Source: Pseudorhodobacter antarcticus (GTDB taxonomy: Bacteria > Pseudomonadota > Alphaproteobacteria > Rhodobacterales > Rhodobacteraceae). From it: a DNA stretch of 64,000 nucleotides. Every line of letters starts with the position of its first letter. The first letter of the stretch is position 1. Location: the NCBI GenBank assembly GCA_945860375.1, contig CAMAQR010000001.1:124001-188000 (forward strand), read 5' to 3'. The notes beneath the pieces were generated by a model. That model saw only the letters and a list, made by a program, of their open reading frames with translations. It was not told the origin of the DNA and did no database searches. Below are positions 18,197 through 27,749 of this stretch, one piece after another. Position numbers and translations under genes: made by a program.

Positions 18197-18753
18197 ATCG
18201 CACCCCATTGAAATGGCGAAACCACATCGGCCAGCACAGGTGCCACCGCATCCTTGCCAGACAGCGCCGGGGCCGCAATCCCCCAGTCAATCCCGATCGC
18301 AGGATCATCCCAACGCACGCAGCCGTCGCAGTCCGGGGCATAGACATCACTGCATTTATACTGCACCTCGGTGTCCGGCACGCGGGTCACAAAGCCATGC
18401 AGAAACCCTTTGGGCACCAGCAATTGCATGCCATTTTCAGGCGATAATTCCACCCCAAACCACTGCCCGAAGGAAGGCGACCCCGCCCGAAAGTCCACTG
18501 CCACATCCAGGATCAGCCCGCGCGTGCAGCGCACCAGCTTGTCCTGCGCATGCGGCGGGCGCTGGTAATGCAACCCCCGCAGCGTGCCTGCTGCGGCAGA
18601 CAGGGAATGATTGTCCTGCACAAACGCAACATCCACCCCCTTAGCCGCCAGCCGGGCCGCGTTCCATGTCTCACAAAACCAACCCCGATCATCGCCAAAC
18701 CGCTGCGGCGTCAAAATCAGCACGCCTTCCAGCGCAGTCTGTTCAATCTTCAT
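18193..18753 (-). CDS. rmlC: dTDP-4-dehydrorhamnose 3,5-epimerase
   Basis: A 186-residue cupin enzyme that epimerises C3 and C5 of the 4-keto sugar. Diagnostic segments: [33 protein letters not shown] with catalytic His62, and [11 protein letters not shown] 18753 is chosen because the protein then starts [11 protein letters not shown] like other RmlC proteins; the open frame upstream is not family-like. It is the first gene of the rmlCBDA operon and lies 73 bases after the flippase gene on the same strand, so it could share that gene's transcript. Confidence 0.95.
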   Translation of the reverse strand: MKIEQTALEGVLILTPQRFGDDRGWFCETWNAARLAAKGVDVAFVQDNHSLSAAAGTLRGLHYQRPPHAQDKLVRCTRGLILDVAVDFRAGSPSFGQWFGVELSPENGMQLLVPKGFLHGFVTRVPDTEVQYKCSDVYAPDCDGCVRWDDPAIGIDWGIAAPALSGKDAVAPVLADVVSPFQWGAM

Positions 18754-18826
18754 GGCGTCAGGTCCAACTCTCACCGCTGCTTCTTGCGTAAGACTAGCGC
18801 AACTTTGGGGCCGGACCCAGACCGGA

Positions 18827-20170
18827 TCATGGCAGCAGCACGCCCGCATTCACCCAAATTGCCAGCGCCGCCAACCCAAAGGCCAGCGCAAAGAACACCG
18901 CGTCATGCAAGCCGTCCCAAGCCCGATGCTTGCGCGCCAGCACCACAGTCGCCGGATGCAGCGCCAGCAAAGCTGCCCCTTGCGCCAGCAACGCGCCCTC
19001 CAGCCCCGCCAGCCGCACACCGACCAGAAACGCCACCGTCTGCACCGTGGCTTTCAGCGCCATCAGCGCGAAATAGCTGCGGCTGTCCCCTGCCGCCAGC
19101 GCCGACTGGTCATAGGTCATGCCAATCACGCCCGGCATCTGCACGCAGGCAATCGCCACCACAATCAGTCCCGCCGCCTGATAGCGCGCGTCGTACATCA
19201 CCCCCACCAACGGCACCCCCACCAGCGCCAGCACCGCCAGCAACACCAGCGTCCCGAACGAAACCCCAAACCGCAGCCGCCGCATCTTGGCGAAATTCGC
19301 AGCCGTCGCTGCCGGGTGATGGTCGCGGTACAGCGGAATCATGATCCGCCCCACCACCGCACCGGCCAGCAGCACCGGGAACGCGGCCAAAAAGTAACCG
19401 ATGTTGTAAATCCCCAACTCTTCAAGGCTCAGATAAGCCCCGAAAATCGCCTTATCCCCCTGCGACAGCAAAAACCCACAGGCGGTGGACAAAAAGATCC
19501 ATTTGCCGAAATGGATCAAATCTCGCCCCGCCTCGGCATCCCAGCGCAACCGGTTCGCAGGCCCCGGCAGCCAGACCCGCATGATGATCACCTTCGCCGC
19601 CGACCCCACGATCGCCCCCAGCACCAGCGCCCAGACCGACTGCAGCGCAAAGGCCAGCGCGATGATCGCCCCATTGCCAATGATCTGCGCGCCGAGGTCC
19701 AGCGCCGTCACCCGCCCCAACAGCAAATGCCGGTTCGCCGTATCGATCCGCGTGGGATTGAACCCTGAAATCAACAAGGTCAGTCCCGCCGCAGGCAGCA
19801 ATGACGCCAACTCGGGGGCGTTGTAAAACACCGAAACCGGAAAGGCCAAAGCGCAGGTCAGCACCCACAACACACCACCCCGCACCACATTGATCGTAAA
19901 GGCTGTGTCCAAAAGCGCCGCATCGTCGCCGCGCGGGTGCTGGCTGATGGCCGGGCCGATGCCCACATCGGAAAACATCGCCAGACCCACCAGCACAACC
20001 GACACCAAAACCATCACCCCAAACGCCTCGGGGAACAGCAACCGCGTCAACACAAGGTTGGTCGCCAGCCGCACCACCTGCATGAAAGCATACGACCCCG
20101 CCGTAAACGCCGACCCCTGCAGCGCCCGTGCGAAGAGCCCCATGGTCGGCTGAGAGTCGGCTTGCGGCAT
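18827..20170 (-). CDS. Wzx-type oligosaccharide flippase
   Basis: A 447-residue multi-pass membrane protein of the polysaccharide transporter (PST/MOP) family. The N-terminal segment ALQGSAFTAGSYAFMQV and FGVMVLVSVVLVGLAMFSDVGIGPAI are characteristic of Wzx and MOP flippases, and hydrophobic helices run through the whole length, about 12-14 in total. It would move undecaprenyl-linked repeat units from the cytoplasmic to the periplasmic face for the Wzy-like protein. It lies directly upstream of the rml operon and is transcribed divergently from two glycosyltransferases. Confidence 0.88.
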   Translation of the reverse strand: MPQADSQPTMGLFARALQGSAFTAGSYAFMQVVRLATNLVLTRLLFPEAFGVMVLVSVVLVGLAMFSDVGIGPAISQHPRGDDAALLDTAFTINVVRGGVLWVLTCALAFPVSVFYNAPELASLLPAAGLTLLISGFNPTRIDTANRHLLLGRVTALDLGAQIIGNGAIIALAFALQSVWALVLGAIVGSAAKVIIMRVWLPGPANRLRWDAEAGRDLIHFGKWIFLSTACGFLLSQGDKAIFGAYLSLEELGIYNIGYFLAAFPVLLAGAVVGRIMIPLYRDHHPAATAANFAKMRRLRFGVSFGTLVLLAVLALVGVPLVGVMYDARYQAAGLIVVAIACVQMPGVIGMTYDQSALAAGDSRSYFALMALKATVQTVAFLVGVRLAGLEGALLAQGAALLALHPATVVLARKHRAWDGLHDAVFFALAFGLAALAIWVNAGVLLP

Positions 20171-20304
20171 GAACGGCCCCTTCTGGCTGCGCGGACCCTA
20201 GGCGCAAGGCCCGCATCGCGTCAATCGCCCGCGCGCCGCCCCGCTTATGGCTTACTCTTGCCCCATCCTTTGGCTAAAAGCAGGCATCTTTACAGGGTGA
20301 CCGC

Positions 20305-21522
20305 GTGAAACTCGGCTATCTCGTCAACACCTACCCGCGCGCCTCGCACAGCTTTATCCGGCGCGAAATCCGCGCGTTGGAGCGGGCGGGTGCGTCGGTG
20401 CATCGCTTTGCCATGCGATCCGACCGCGCGGCACTGGTCGATCCCGCCGATCTGGCCGAAGACGCCGCGACCGAACACGTCCTGAACACCGGGCTGAAAC
20501 GCTTGGCCCCCGCCGCCCTGAACTGGCTGGTCCGTCACCCGGCGCAAAGCCTGACCGCCCTGCGCCTCGCCCTGCGTTGCGGCAGTCGCGGCGCAGGCGG
20601 CACCCCCGGCACCGGCGGTCGCGCGCGCCACATGATCTACCTGATCGAGGCCGCCTATATCGCCGCCCGCAGCCGCACGCTTGGTCTGACCCACATCCAC
20701 GCCCATTTCGGCACCAATTCCACCACGGTCGCCATGCTGGCCCATGCTTTGGGCGGCCCGACCTACAGCTTCACCACCCATGGCCCCGAGGAATTTGACG
20801 CCCCCCATGCGCTGGCCCTTGACCTGAAACTGCACAACGCCGCCTTTGCCGTGGCGATCAGCAGCTTTGGCCGCAGCCAGCTTTGCCGCTGGACCCCGCC
20901 CGCAAACTGGCCCAAAATCCACGTTGTCCACTGCGGCATCGAACCCGCCCTGTTCACGGCGGCACCCTTGCCACCCACCCTGCAACTGGTCGCCATCGGC
21001 CGCCTTTCTAGCCAAAAGGGCTTTGCCCTGCTGGTCGAGGCTGTGGCCCTCGCCAGCAAAACCCTGCCCTATCTGCACCTGACCCTTGTCGGCGACGGCG
21101 AGTTGCGCCCTCAGATCGAGGCCGCCATCGCAGGGCATGGTCTGACCCAAAACATCACCCTCACCGGTTGGCAATCCGAGGCAGGCGTTCGCGCCGCCCT
21201 GCACAACGCCACCGCGCTGATCCTGCCCTCTTTCGCCGAAGGCCTGCCCGTGGTGATCATGGAGGCGATGGCCGCCACCCGCCCAATCATCGCCACCACG
21301 ATCGCGGGTATCCCCGAACTGGTGACGCCGGATTGCGGCTGGTTGGTGCCCGCAGGCGACGCGCAAGCCCTTGCAACGGCCATCGAAACCCTCGCCGCCA
21401 CACCGCAAGATACCCTCACCCAGATGGGCCAAGCCGCCCGCATCCGCGTCCAGCAACGGCATGATATCGACACCGAAGCCGCCAAACTGCAGGCCCTGTT
21501 CGCCCAACTCCCGAGGATATGA
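20305..21522 (+). CDS. GT-B glycosyltransferase (family 4-like)
   Basis: A 405-residue retaining glycosyltransferase. N-terminal half: MKLGYLVNTYPRASHSFIRRE, typical of exopolysaccharide GT4 enzymes such as colanic-acid WcaL relatives, then THIHAHFGTNS. C-terminal half: IGRLSSQKGF, and the EX7E motif Glu312-Glu320 in FAEGLPVVIMEAM. The start is GTG 20305 with AGGG shortly upstream. Its stop overlaps the start of the following gene (ATGATG), indicating translational coupling. The sugar transferred is unknown; with five other glycosyltransferases in the locus, a repeat unit of several sugars is expected. Confidence 0.9.
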   Translation: MKLGYLVNTYPRASHSFIRREIRALERAGASVHRFAMRSDRAALVDPADLAEDAATEHVLNTGLKRLAPAALNWLVRHPAQSLTALRLALRCGSRGAGGTPGTGGRARHMIYLIEAAYIAARSRTLGLTHIHAHFGTNSTTVAMLAHALGGPTYSFTTHGPEEFDAPHALALDLKLHNAAFAVAISSFGRSQLCRWTPPANWPKIHVVHCGIEPALFTAAPLPPTLQLVAIGRLSSQKGFALLVEAVALASKTLPYLHLTLVGDGELRPQIEAAIAGHGLTQNITLTGWQSEAGVRAALHNATALILPSFAEGLPVVIMEAMAATRPIIATTIAGIPELVTPDCGWLVPAGDAQALATAIETLAATPQDTLTQMGQAARIRVQQRHDIDTEAAKLQALFAQLPRI

Positions 21523-22298
21523 TGGATTTCACCGTCGCCTGCGCCAGCAACAATGATGCCATCCTGAACGCGAACCTCGCGCGTTCCCCGCTGTTCCAAT
21601 CCGGCACCCCGCTGCACCTTGAACGCAACGCGCCCAGCGCCGCCATCGCCTACAACCGCGCGCTGGACGCCACCACCGCGCCGATTGTGGTCTTTGCCCA
21701 TCACGACGTCTACCTGCCCCACGGCTGGGAAACCGCCCTTGCCGCCCGCCTTGCCGAGGTCGAAGCCGCCGATCCCAACTGGGCGCTGTTCGGGGCTTTC
21801 GGCGTCGGGCTGAACCACAGCCACATCGGCCCGGTCTGGTCCTCGTCCATCGGCCAGATCGTTGGCCGCGTGCCGATGCAGCCGACCCGCGTGCAATCTT
21901 ATGACGAGTTGCTGATCGTGCTGCGCCGCGACGCAGGCATCAGATTCGACGACACCGCGCCCGGCTGGCACATGTACGGCACCGACATCGTGCAGACCGC
22001 CCGCGCGCGCGGCTTGCACGCCTATGCGGGAGCAATCCCCACGATCCACAACGACCGCTACCACGAGGCGTTGAAGGGTGATTTCGCCGAATGCTATCAG
22101 TTCATGCGCCGCAAATGGCGGGCCTGCCTGCCCCTGCGCACCCCGATCATCAAGATCAGCCGATCCGGCCTGCACCTTTACCGCAACCGCTGGCGCGACA
22201 TGACTTCGGCCGATTTCCGCGCCAACATGGCCGTGGGCGTGGATCACCCGCCGGAGCGTCTGGCCGCATTGTGCGGCTGGTCCGATCTGACCGTCTGA
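21519..22298 (+). CDS. GT-A glycosyltransferase-like protein
   Basis: A 259-residue protein resembling family 2 glycosyltransferases with an unusual N-terminus (DFTVACASNNDAIL rather than the common VSVVIP start). It has NRALDATTAPIVVFAHHDVYLP, where HHD replaces the usual DxD; proteins of this type are found among glycosyltransferases in polysaccharide clusters. A GWHMYGTDI segment would hold the acidic catalytic region. It overlaps the preceding glycosyltransferase, so the two are co-translated. Two adjacent Met codons (21519 and 21522) can serve as start. Confidence 0.7.
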   Translation: MMDFTVACASNNDAILNANLARSPLFQSGTPLHLERNAPSAAIAYNRALDATTAPIVVFAHHDVYLPHGWETALAARLAEVEAADPNWALFGAFGVGLNHSHIGPVWSSSIGQIVGRVPMQPTRVQSYDELLIVLRRDAGIRFDDTAPGWHMYGTDIVQTARARGLHAYAGAIPTIHNDRYHEALKGDFAECYQFMRRKWRACLPLRTPIIKISRSGLHLYRNRWRDMTSADFRANMAVGVDHPPERLAALCGWSDLTV

Positions 22299-22347
22299 GC
22301 CTTTGCCCAACGAACAACGCAGCGGCAGGACGTGACCGACCCGGCCC

Positions 22348-22980
22348 TCAGACCATCCTGCGCACCGCCGCCGCCACTGCCGCCGCAAGCACCCCATGGG
22401 CTGCCTCATCGAAATGCACGCCGTCCAGCGGACTGACGGCGATCACCCGCCCTGCATCCAAAAACCCACAGCCCCGTGCCGCAGCCAGCGCTGCATACAA
22501 AGGCGGCAGTGCCTGCGAGCGCACCGCACCACCGTAGAATTCCGCCTTGATCGGCCCCACCTCCACCACCGGCGGCGGGCAGATCAGCAGCACTTGAAAC
22601 CCGCCGTGCCGGGTCTGCATCTCTGCCCCTTGCGCGATGTCCAAAAGCGACGCAATGCCGCCCGTCACCCCCTCGGGCGTCGCAGAAAACCGCGCCTTGA
22701 CGTCATTGGTCCCCAGCATGATCACCAACAGATCGATGGGCCCGTGGCTTTCCAGCGCCATTCGCAACCCCGCCTGCCCGTTCATATGCGGCCCCATGAT
22801 CGGATCATTGAACTGCGCCGTGCGCCCCGGCAAACCCTCCTCGATCAGATCCCAGCCCAGATCCCGTGCCATCCGTACAGGCCATCGCACATCGGCCCCA
22901 AACCGCGCGTAAACGGAGCGGTCAATGATCGGCGGCGTGCCATGGGTGTTGCTGTCGCCAAAGGTCAGAACTGTGGGCAT
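22348..22980 (-). CDS. SGNH/GDSL-family hydrolase (arylesterase-like)
   Basis: A 210-residue serine esterase. Block I is TFGDSNTHG with nucleophile Ser10, the glycine block is in EEGLPGRTA, block III is MLGTND, and block V is DGVHFDEAAH supplying the Asp-His pair. This matches the GDSN-type branch of cytoplasmic arylesterases and acylhydrolases; no signal peptide is seen. ATG 22980 follows a strong GGAGG site and gives the family start. It is at the edge of the polysaccharide locus; whether it removes acyl groups from sugars or belongs to general metabolism is not clear. Confidence 0.88.
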   Translation of the reverse strand: MPTVLTFGDSNTHGTPPIIDRSVYARFGADVRWPVRMARDLGWDLIEEGLPGRTAQFNDPIMGPHMNGQAGLRMALESHGPIDLLVIMLGTNDVKARFSATPEGVTGGIASLLDIAQGAEMQTRHGGFQVLLICPPPVVEVGPIKAEFYGGAVRSQALPPLYAALAAARGCGFLDAGRVIAVSPLDGVHFDEAAHGVLAAAVAAAVRRMV

Positions 22981-23108
22981 CGGGGCCTCCTGTGATCCAT
23001 CCCGAAACCTGACCCGTCGCACTCTGCGTGTAAACCCATTGATACCCCCTTCACCTTCGCCGCGCCCGCGCCCATATATGCACAAAGCCATTGCTTGATG
23101 AGGTCCCC

Positions 23109-24032
23109 ATGTTCGGCATCACCGACAAACCTGCCACGCCTGCCGCCGCGATCCCCGCCGATCTGATCAAGGACGGCACAGAGGCCAGTTTCATGGCCGA
23201 TGTGATCGAACCGTCGCAGACCATTCCGGTCATCGTCGACTTCTGGGCTCCGTGGTGCGGCCCTTGCAAAACCCTCGGCCCAGCGCTGGAGGCCGCCGTC
23301 ACTGCCGCCAAAGGCCGCGTCCGCATGGTCAAGATCAACGTCGATCAAAATCAGGCTTTGGCCGCACAGTTGCGCATCCAGTCCATTCCCACCGTCTACG
23401 CCTTTTTCAAGGGCCAGCCGGTCGATGGCTTTCAAGGTGCCGTCGCCCCATCCGAACTCAAGCGCTTTGTCGATCACATGGCAGGCCTTGGCCCGGAACC
23501 CGACAACGGTCTGGCCGACGCGATCGAGGCCGCCGAAACCATGCTGACCGACGGCGAGTTCACCGATGCTGTGGAAACCTTCACCGCCATTTTGGAAGAA
23601 GAACCGGAAAACGCCCAAGCCTATGCGGGCCTCATCCGCGCGCATCTGGGCCTTGGCGATCTGGACCTTGCCGAAACGTTGATCACCACCGCCCCCGGTG
23701 CCTTGGCCAAGGCCAAGGAAGTCGACAGCACCCGCGCCATGCTGGACCTTGCCCGCCAAGCCGCCAGTGCGGGGCCAGAGGCGGACCTCAGCGCCGCCGT
23801 CGCCAAAGATCCGAAAAACCCGCAACTGTTGTTCGATCTGGCCACCGCGCAATACGCCAATGGCAAGGTTGATGAGGCCGTGAACACCCTGCTCGACCTG
23901 TTCAAGCTGGACCGTGACTGGAACAACAACGCCGCCCGTACCCAGCTTTTCACCATCTTCGACGCGCTGAAACCGCAAGATCCCATCGTGTTGGCAGGCC
24001 GTCGCCGTCTGTCATCCATGATCTTTGCCTAA
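23109..24032 (+). CDS. cnoX: CnoX/YbbN-type thioredoxin with TPR domain
   Basis: A 307-residue protein: thioredoxin domain (about residues 20-130) followed by TPR-like helices (about 140-300, with EPENAQAYAGLIRAHLGLGD and a second tetratricopeptide block). CnoX proteins hold unfolded and hypochlorite-damaged clients and pass them to GroEL or DnaK. The active site here is WCGPC (Cys50, Cys53), so unlike E. coli CnoX, which lacks the redox pair, this protein should also be a working oxidoreductase, as described for the Caulobacter type. ATG 23109 is preferred over the open frame from 23091 because of the GAGG site upstream. Confidence 0.9.
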   Translation: MFGITDKPATPAAAIPADLIKDGTEASFMADVIEPSQTIPVIVDFWAPWCGPCKTLGPALEAAVTAAKGRVRMVKINVDQNQALAAQLRIQSIPTVYAFFKGQPVDGFQGAVAPSELKRFVDHMAGLGPEPDNGLADAIEAAETMLTDGEFTDAVETFTAILEEEPENAQAYAGLIRAHLGLGDLDLAETLITTAPGALAKAKEVDSTRAMLDLARQAASAGPEADLSAAVAKDPKNPQLLFDLATAQYANGKVDEAVNTLLDLFKLDRDWNNNAARTQLFTIFDALKPQDPIVLAGRRRLSSMIFA

Positions 24033-24059
24033 CGCAACTTGCGACCTAGCTTACAGGGC

Positions 24060-24701
24060 ATGATGAACATTTCCGACTTGCCTGACATCCTTCCGGTCTT
24101 CCCGCTTCCGGGTGCGCTGCTGCTGCCGCGCGCGCGTCTGCCGTTGAATATCTTTGAGCCGCGCTATCTGGCGCTGCTGGAAGACTGCATGAAAACGTCG
24201 ACACGGCTGATCGGCATGATCCAACCGCGTGAAAGCCCATCCGGGGAAAAACGCCTGTCCGCCATCGGCTGTGCGGGCCGTCTGACCGGGTTTTCGGAAA
24301 CCGAGGATGGTCGCTATATGATCACCCTCACCGGCATTGCGCGGTTTCGGCTGCGCGATGAAGTGCAGGGCTTTTCACCCTACCGCCGCGCCCGTGTCGA
24401 TTGGTCCAGCTTTGGCCGCGACCTTGGCGGCGATGAAGAAGACAAAGGGTTCAACCGCCCGGCGTTCTTTGCCCTGCTGGCACGGTTTTTCAGCGCCAAG
24501 AACATGGGCGCCGAGTGGTCAGGGCTGAAAGACGCCGACCCCGAACTGCTGATCAACTCGCTGTCGATGCTGCTGCCCTTCTCACCCGAAGACAAACAGG
24601 CGTTGCTTGAGGCGCCGTCGCTGATCACCCGGCGCGAAACCCTTGTGACCCTGATCGAATTCGCCCTGCGTTCGGGCGATGGCCAAGAGGTGCTGCAATG
24701 A
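24060..24701 (+). CDS. LON substrate-binding domain protein
   Basis: A 213-residue protein made only of the N-terminal domain of Lon protease (PUA-like): [29 protein letters not shown] at the start is the classic signature (given here in two halves by position, residues 6-34). There is no ATPase or protease domain, so it is not a protease; such stand-alone proteins are widespread in alphaproteobacteria and their role is unsettled. Two Met codons are adjacent (24060 and 24063), with AGGG just upstream. It overlaps the Trm112-like gene by four bases. Confidence 0.9.
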   Translation: MMNISDLPDILPVFPLPGALLLPRARLPLNIFEPRYLALLEDCMKTSTRLIGMIQPRESPSGEKRLSAIGCAGRLTGFSETEDGRYMITLTGIARFRLRDEVQGFSPYRRARVDWSSFGRDLGGDEEDKGFNRPAFFALLARFFSAKNMGAEWSGLKDADPELLINSLSMLLPFSPEDKQALLEAPSLITRRETLVTLIEFALRSGDGQEVLQ

Positions 24702-24874
24702 CCAACACCTTTGACCGCCGCATGCTGGAGGCGTTGGTCTGCCCCGTCACCCAAGCCACCCTGTCCTATGACGCCGAGGCGCAAGAACTGATCTCAAAGC
24801 CCGCACATCTGGCCTTCCCAGTCCGCGACGGCATCCCGATCATGCTGGTGAGCGAGGCGCGACAGGTGGAGTAG
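24698..24874 (+). CDS. Trm112-family small protein
   Basis: A 58-residue protein starting [18 protein letters not shown] and ending with [11 protein letters not shown], the typical Trm112/YcaR pattern. In eukaryotes and archaea Trm112 activates methyltransferases; the bacterial role is uncertain. Only one Cys of the usual zinc-binding set is visible, so metal binding is doubtful. ATG 24698 overlaps the stop of the LON-domain gene (ATGA). It is too short for most automatic gene lists. Confidence 0.88.
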   Translation: MTNTFDRRMLEALVCPVTQATLSYDAEAQELISKPAHLAFPVRDGIPIMLVSEARQVE

Positions 24875-24890
24875 GGCGCGGCGCGCGCCC

Positions 24891-26117
24891 TTAAATCGCC
24901 CGCCCCGCCAACAATTTCGGCACCTCGCCCGACAACCCCGCCGCCTGCCGCATGAAGCGGCGGCGCAGTCCGGGCACCGCGCTGACCAGCCCCAGCCCCA
25001 AATCCCGGCCCAACCGCAAGACCGGATTGTCGTTTGAGAACAACCGGTTCACCCCGTCCATCCCCAGCGCCAGCGCGGTGCTGTCAAACCGCCGCCAGGT
25101 CTGATACCGCTCCAGCACATCCACCGCGCCAATATCCTCACCGCGCCGCGTGGCCTCAACCAACACCTGCGCCAGCGCGCCCACATCGCGCAGCCCAAGG
25201 TTCAACCCCTGCCCCGCAATCGGATGCACGCCATGCGCCGCATCCCCCACCAAAGCCACGCGCGGGGCGACAAAGCTGTTCGCCAGTGTCAAGGACAACG
25301 GATAGGTAAACCGCTCCCCTGCCAGCGAAATCTCCCCCAGAAACGTACCGAACCGGGGCCGCAACGCCTCCAGATAGTCGGCATCCGACAGCCCCTGAAT
25401 CGCCGCCGCCTGCGCGTCTGTCTCGCTCCAGACAATCGAACTGCGATGCCCCCCCGGCAGCGGCAAAATTGCCAGCGGCCCCGAAGGCATGAAATACTGC
25501 TGCGCCACGCCGCCGTGGTCAAACTCATGCGCAATCGCCGTCACCAGCGCGGTTTGCCCATAGCCCCACCCCGTCCGCGCAATCCCCGCCCGAACCGCCA
25601 CGCCCGAGCTTCGCCCATCGCACCCGACCAGAACCCGCGCCGAAATTCGCCGCCCCGAAGCCAGTGTCACCACCACACTTTGCGCGCCAACCTCTTGCGC
25701 CACAACGGTTTCGCCGGAAATCAGCGTCACCCCTGCCACCTGCATCGCGCCCAGAAACGCCGCGTACAGATGCCGGTCCTCGGCCATGAACCCCATCGGG
25801 CCCTCTTCCAGTTCCGCCGCATCGAAGGTCAGGAAAAACGGCGCTGGCCCCCGACCCACCACCCCGTCACTGGCCTTGATCTTCAGGATCGGTTGCACCT
25901 TGTCGGCCAAGGCAGGCCAGACCCCAATCACCTCTAACAGCCGTTTCGACGCGATTGCCAACGCATAGGCGCGCCCGTCAAACCCCACTTCTGCCCGTGC
26001 GCTGGCCTGTCGCGCGTCAACCACCACCACCCGCAGCCCTGCCTGCGCCAGCGCCAATGCCAAAGCCGGACCATTCAGCCCACCGCCCACGATCACAATG
26101 TCAGCATCTTTTTCCAT
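24891..26117 (-). CDS. UbiH/UbiF/Coq6-family FAD monooxygenase
   Basis: A 408-residue class A flavoprotein hydroxylase, likely adding a hydroxyl to the ubiquinone ring. FAD-binding GxGxxG is in DIVIVGGGLNGPALALALAQ near the N-terminus, the DG motif is LVGCDGRSS, and the second FAD motif is VALVGDAAHGVHPIAGQGLN. The position hydroxylated (C1, C5 or C6) cannot be told from sequence alone. ATG 26117 places the FAD motif right after the start; an in-frame ATG at 26153 would add 12 residues. It converges with the Trm112-like gene, leaving 16 bases. Confidence 0.9.
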   Translation of the reverse strand: MEKDADIVIVGGGLNGPALALALAQAGLRVVVVDARQASARAEVGFDGRAYALAIASKRLLEVIGVWPALADKVQPILKIKASDGVVGRGPAPFFLTFDAAELEEGPMGFMAEDRHLYAAFLGAMQVAGVTLISGETVVAQEVGAQSVVVTLASGRRISARVLVGCDGRSSGVAVRAGIARTGWGYGQTALVTAIAHEFDHGGVAQQYFMPSGPLAILPLPGGHRSSIVWSETDAQAAAIQGLSDADYLEALRPRFGTFLGEISLAGERFTYPLSLTLANSFVAPRVALVGDAAHGVHPIAGQGLNLGLRDVGALAQVLVEATRRGEDIGAVDVLERYQTWRRFDSTALALGMDGVNRLFSNDNPVLRLGRDLGLGLVSAVPGLRRRFMRQAAGLSGEVPKLLAGRAI

Positions 26118-26291
26118 GCCGCCAAATATGGCCCGGTTGTCGGGATTGTCCATGCGCCGCAGTGCCGCTGAAGCGGTTCAGGTGCCGCAAAAATGGGGCA
26201 TCGAAAAACGCGTCAGAGCGCGGTGAAAGACGGCGGTTTTCGATTCCTTCTGACCCCGATCCGCTTTAGGCTGCCGAAAACGGAGGCCGAC

Positions 26292-27623
26292 ATGAGCAAA
26301 ACCTGGTCCAACATGACCGCCGCCGATCTGGGCCGTGCCATCGGCAAAGGCGCGATCAACCCGGTGGAACTGACCGAGTTTTTCCTTGAGAAAATCGCCA
26401 TCCATCCGCTGTCCGACCGCATCTATGCCCGCGCCACCCCGACCCGCGCAAGGGCCGAGGCGATGGGGTCAGCCGCCCGCGCCAAATCCGGCCTGCGCCG
26501 GGGTCTGCTCGACGGCGTGCCGATCAGCTGGAAAGATCTGTTCGACACCGCAGGCACGCCAACCGAAGCCGGGTCTGCCTTGCTCAAAGGCCGCACCCCC
26601 GCCCAAGACGCCGCCGTCCTGCAAACCGCCACCCGCGAAGGCCTTGTTTGCCTTGGCAAAACCCATATGTCGGAACTGGCCTTTTCGGGGTTGGGCCTGA
26701 ACCCCATTACCGCCACATCGCCCTGTATCAACAACGAAGCCGCCGTCGCGGGTGGGTCTTCCTCTGGTGCCGCAACCTCGGTCGCCTACGGACTGGCCCC
26801 GGCTGCGATCGGGTCCGATACTGGCGGCTCGGTGCGGATTCCGGCGGCGTGGAATGATCTGGTCGGCCTGAAAACCACCTCGGGCCGCCTGCCCCTGACC
26901 GGCATCGTGCCGCTGTGCGAGAAATTCGACACCGTTGGCCCCCTCGCCCATTCGGTCGAAGATTGCGCCTTGCTGTTGGCCGCGCTGGAGGGCCGCCCCC
27001 CCGCCGATCTGGGCGGCACCAGCCTGCACGGCGCGCGCCTGCTGGTGCTGGACACCTTGGCGCTGGAAGATTTGCGCGCCCGCCCCGCCTTGGGGTTCGA
27101 AGACGCGCTGACCCGCCTGACCCGCGCCGGGGCCACCCTGTCGCATGTGAAAATCCCCGAAGTGACCGAGGCGATGGCACTGGCAGGCGTGCTGTTCACC
27201 ACCGAGGCCTATGGCATCTGGGGCCCAACCCTTGAATCCGCCCCCGAAAAGATGTTTCCACGCATTCTGGAACGCTTTCGCGCCGGGGCCACGATCAAGG
27301 CCGCCGACTATGTGGCCGGGTGGCGTCGGCTGCACGTTTTGCGGCAAATCTGGGCCGACAAAACCGCCGGTTACGATGCGGTCCTGCTGCCCACTTCGCC
27401 CATCCTGCCACCGGATGCCCATCGGCTGATGGTCGAGCATGACCACTATGTCACCGAAAACCTGCTGGCCCTGCGCAACACCCGCATCGGCAATCTGATG
27501 GATCAATGCGTGCTGACGCTGCCCACCTCGCAACCATCCTGCGGGGTATCCTTCATGGCCGGGCCGGGGCAAGAAGACCGCTTGCTGCGGCTTGGCATGG
27601 CCGCATCGCGCGCGCTGGCCTGA
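26292..27623 (+). CDS. Amidase (amidase-signature family)
   Basis: A 443-residue amidase-signature hydrolase cutting C-N amide bonds. The Ser-cisSer-Lys triad is complete: Lys81 in ISWKDLF, cis-Ser156 in GGSSSG and nucleophile Ser180 in SDTGGSVR, with spacings (75 and 24) equal to those in well-studied family members. It lacks the C-terminal features needed to call it GatA. ATG 26292 follows a GGAGG site; the longer open frame is not family-like. It lies upstream of dapC on the same strand with a 126-base gap. The substrate is unknown. Confidence 0.9.
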   Translation: MSKTWSNMTAADLGRAIGKGAINPVELTEFFLEKIAIHPLSDRIYARATPTRARAEAMGSAARAKSGLRRGLLDGVPISWKDLFDTAGTPTEAGSALLKGRTPAQDAAVLQTATREGLVCLGKTHMSELAFSGLGLNPITATSPCINNEAAVAGGSSSGAATSVAYGLAPAAIGSDTGGSVRIPAAWNDLVGLKTTSGRLPLTGIVPLCEKFDTVGPLAHSVEDCALLLAALEGRPPADLGGTSLHGARLLVLDTLALEDLRARPALGFEDALTRLTRAGATLSHVKIPEVTEAMALAGVLFTTEAYGIWGPTLESAPEKMFPRILERFRAGATIKAADYVAGWRRLHVLRQIWADKTAGYDAVLLPTSPILPPDAHRLMVEHDHYVTENLLALRNTRIGNLMDQCVLTLPTSQPSCGVSFMAGPGQEDRLLRLGMAASRALA

Positions 27624-27749
27624 TACGGGCCAAAAAGCCACAACTGCACCGCCCAAGCCCAATGCCCATATGGGTTTTTCTGGACGCCACCGCAGGATAT
27701 GGCTAACGTTGCCGGGAACGGGGCGCGATGATCCCGAGATGAGGCAGCA

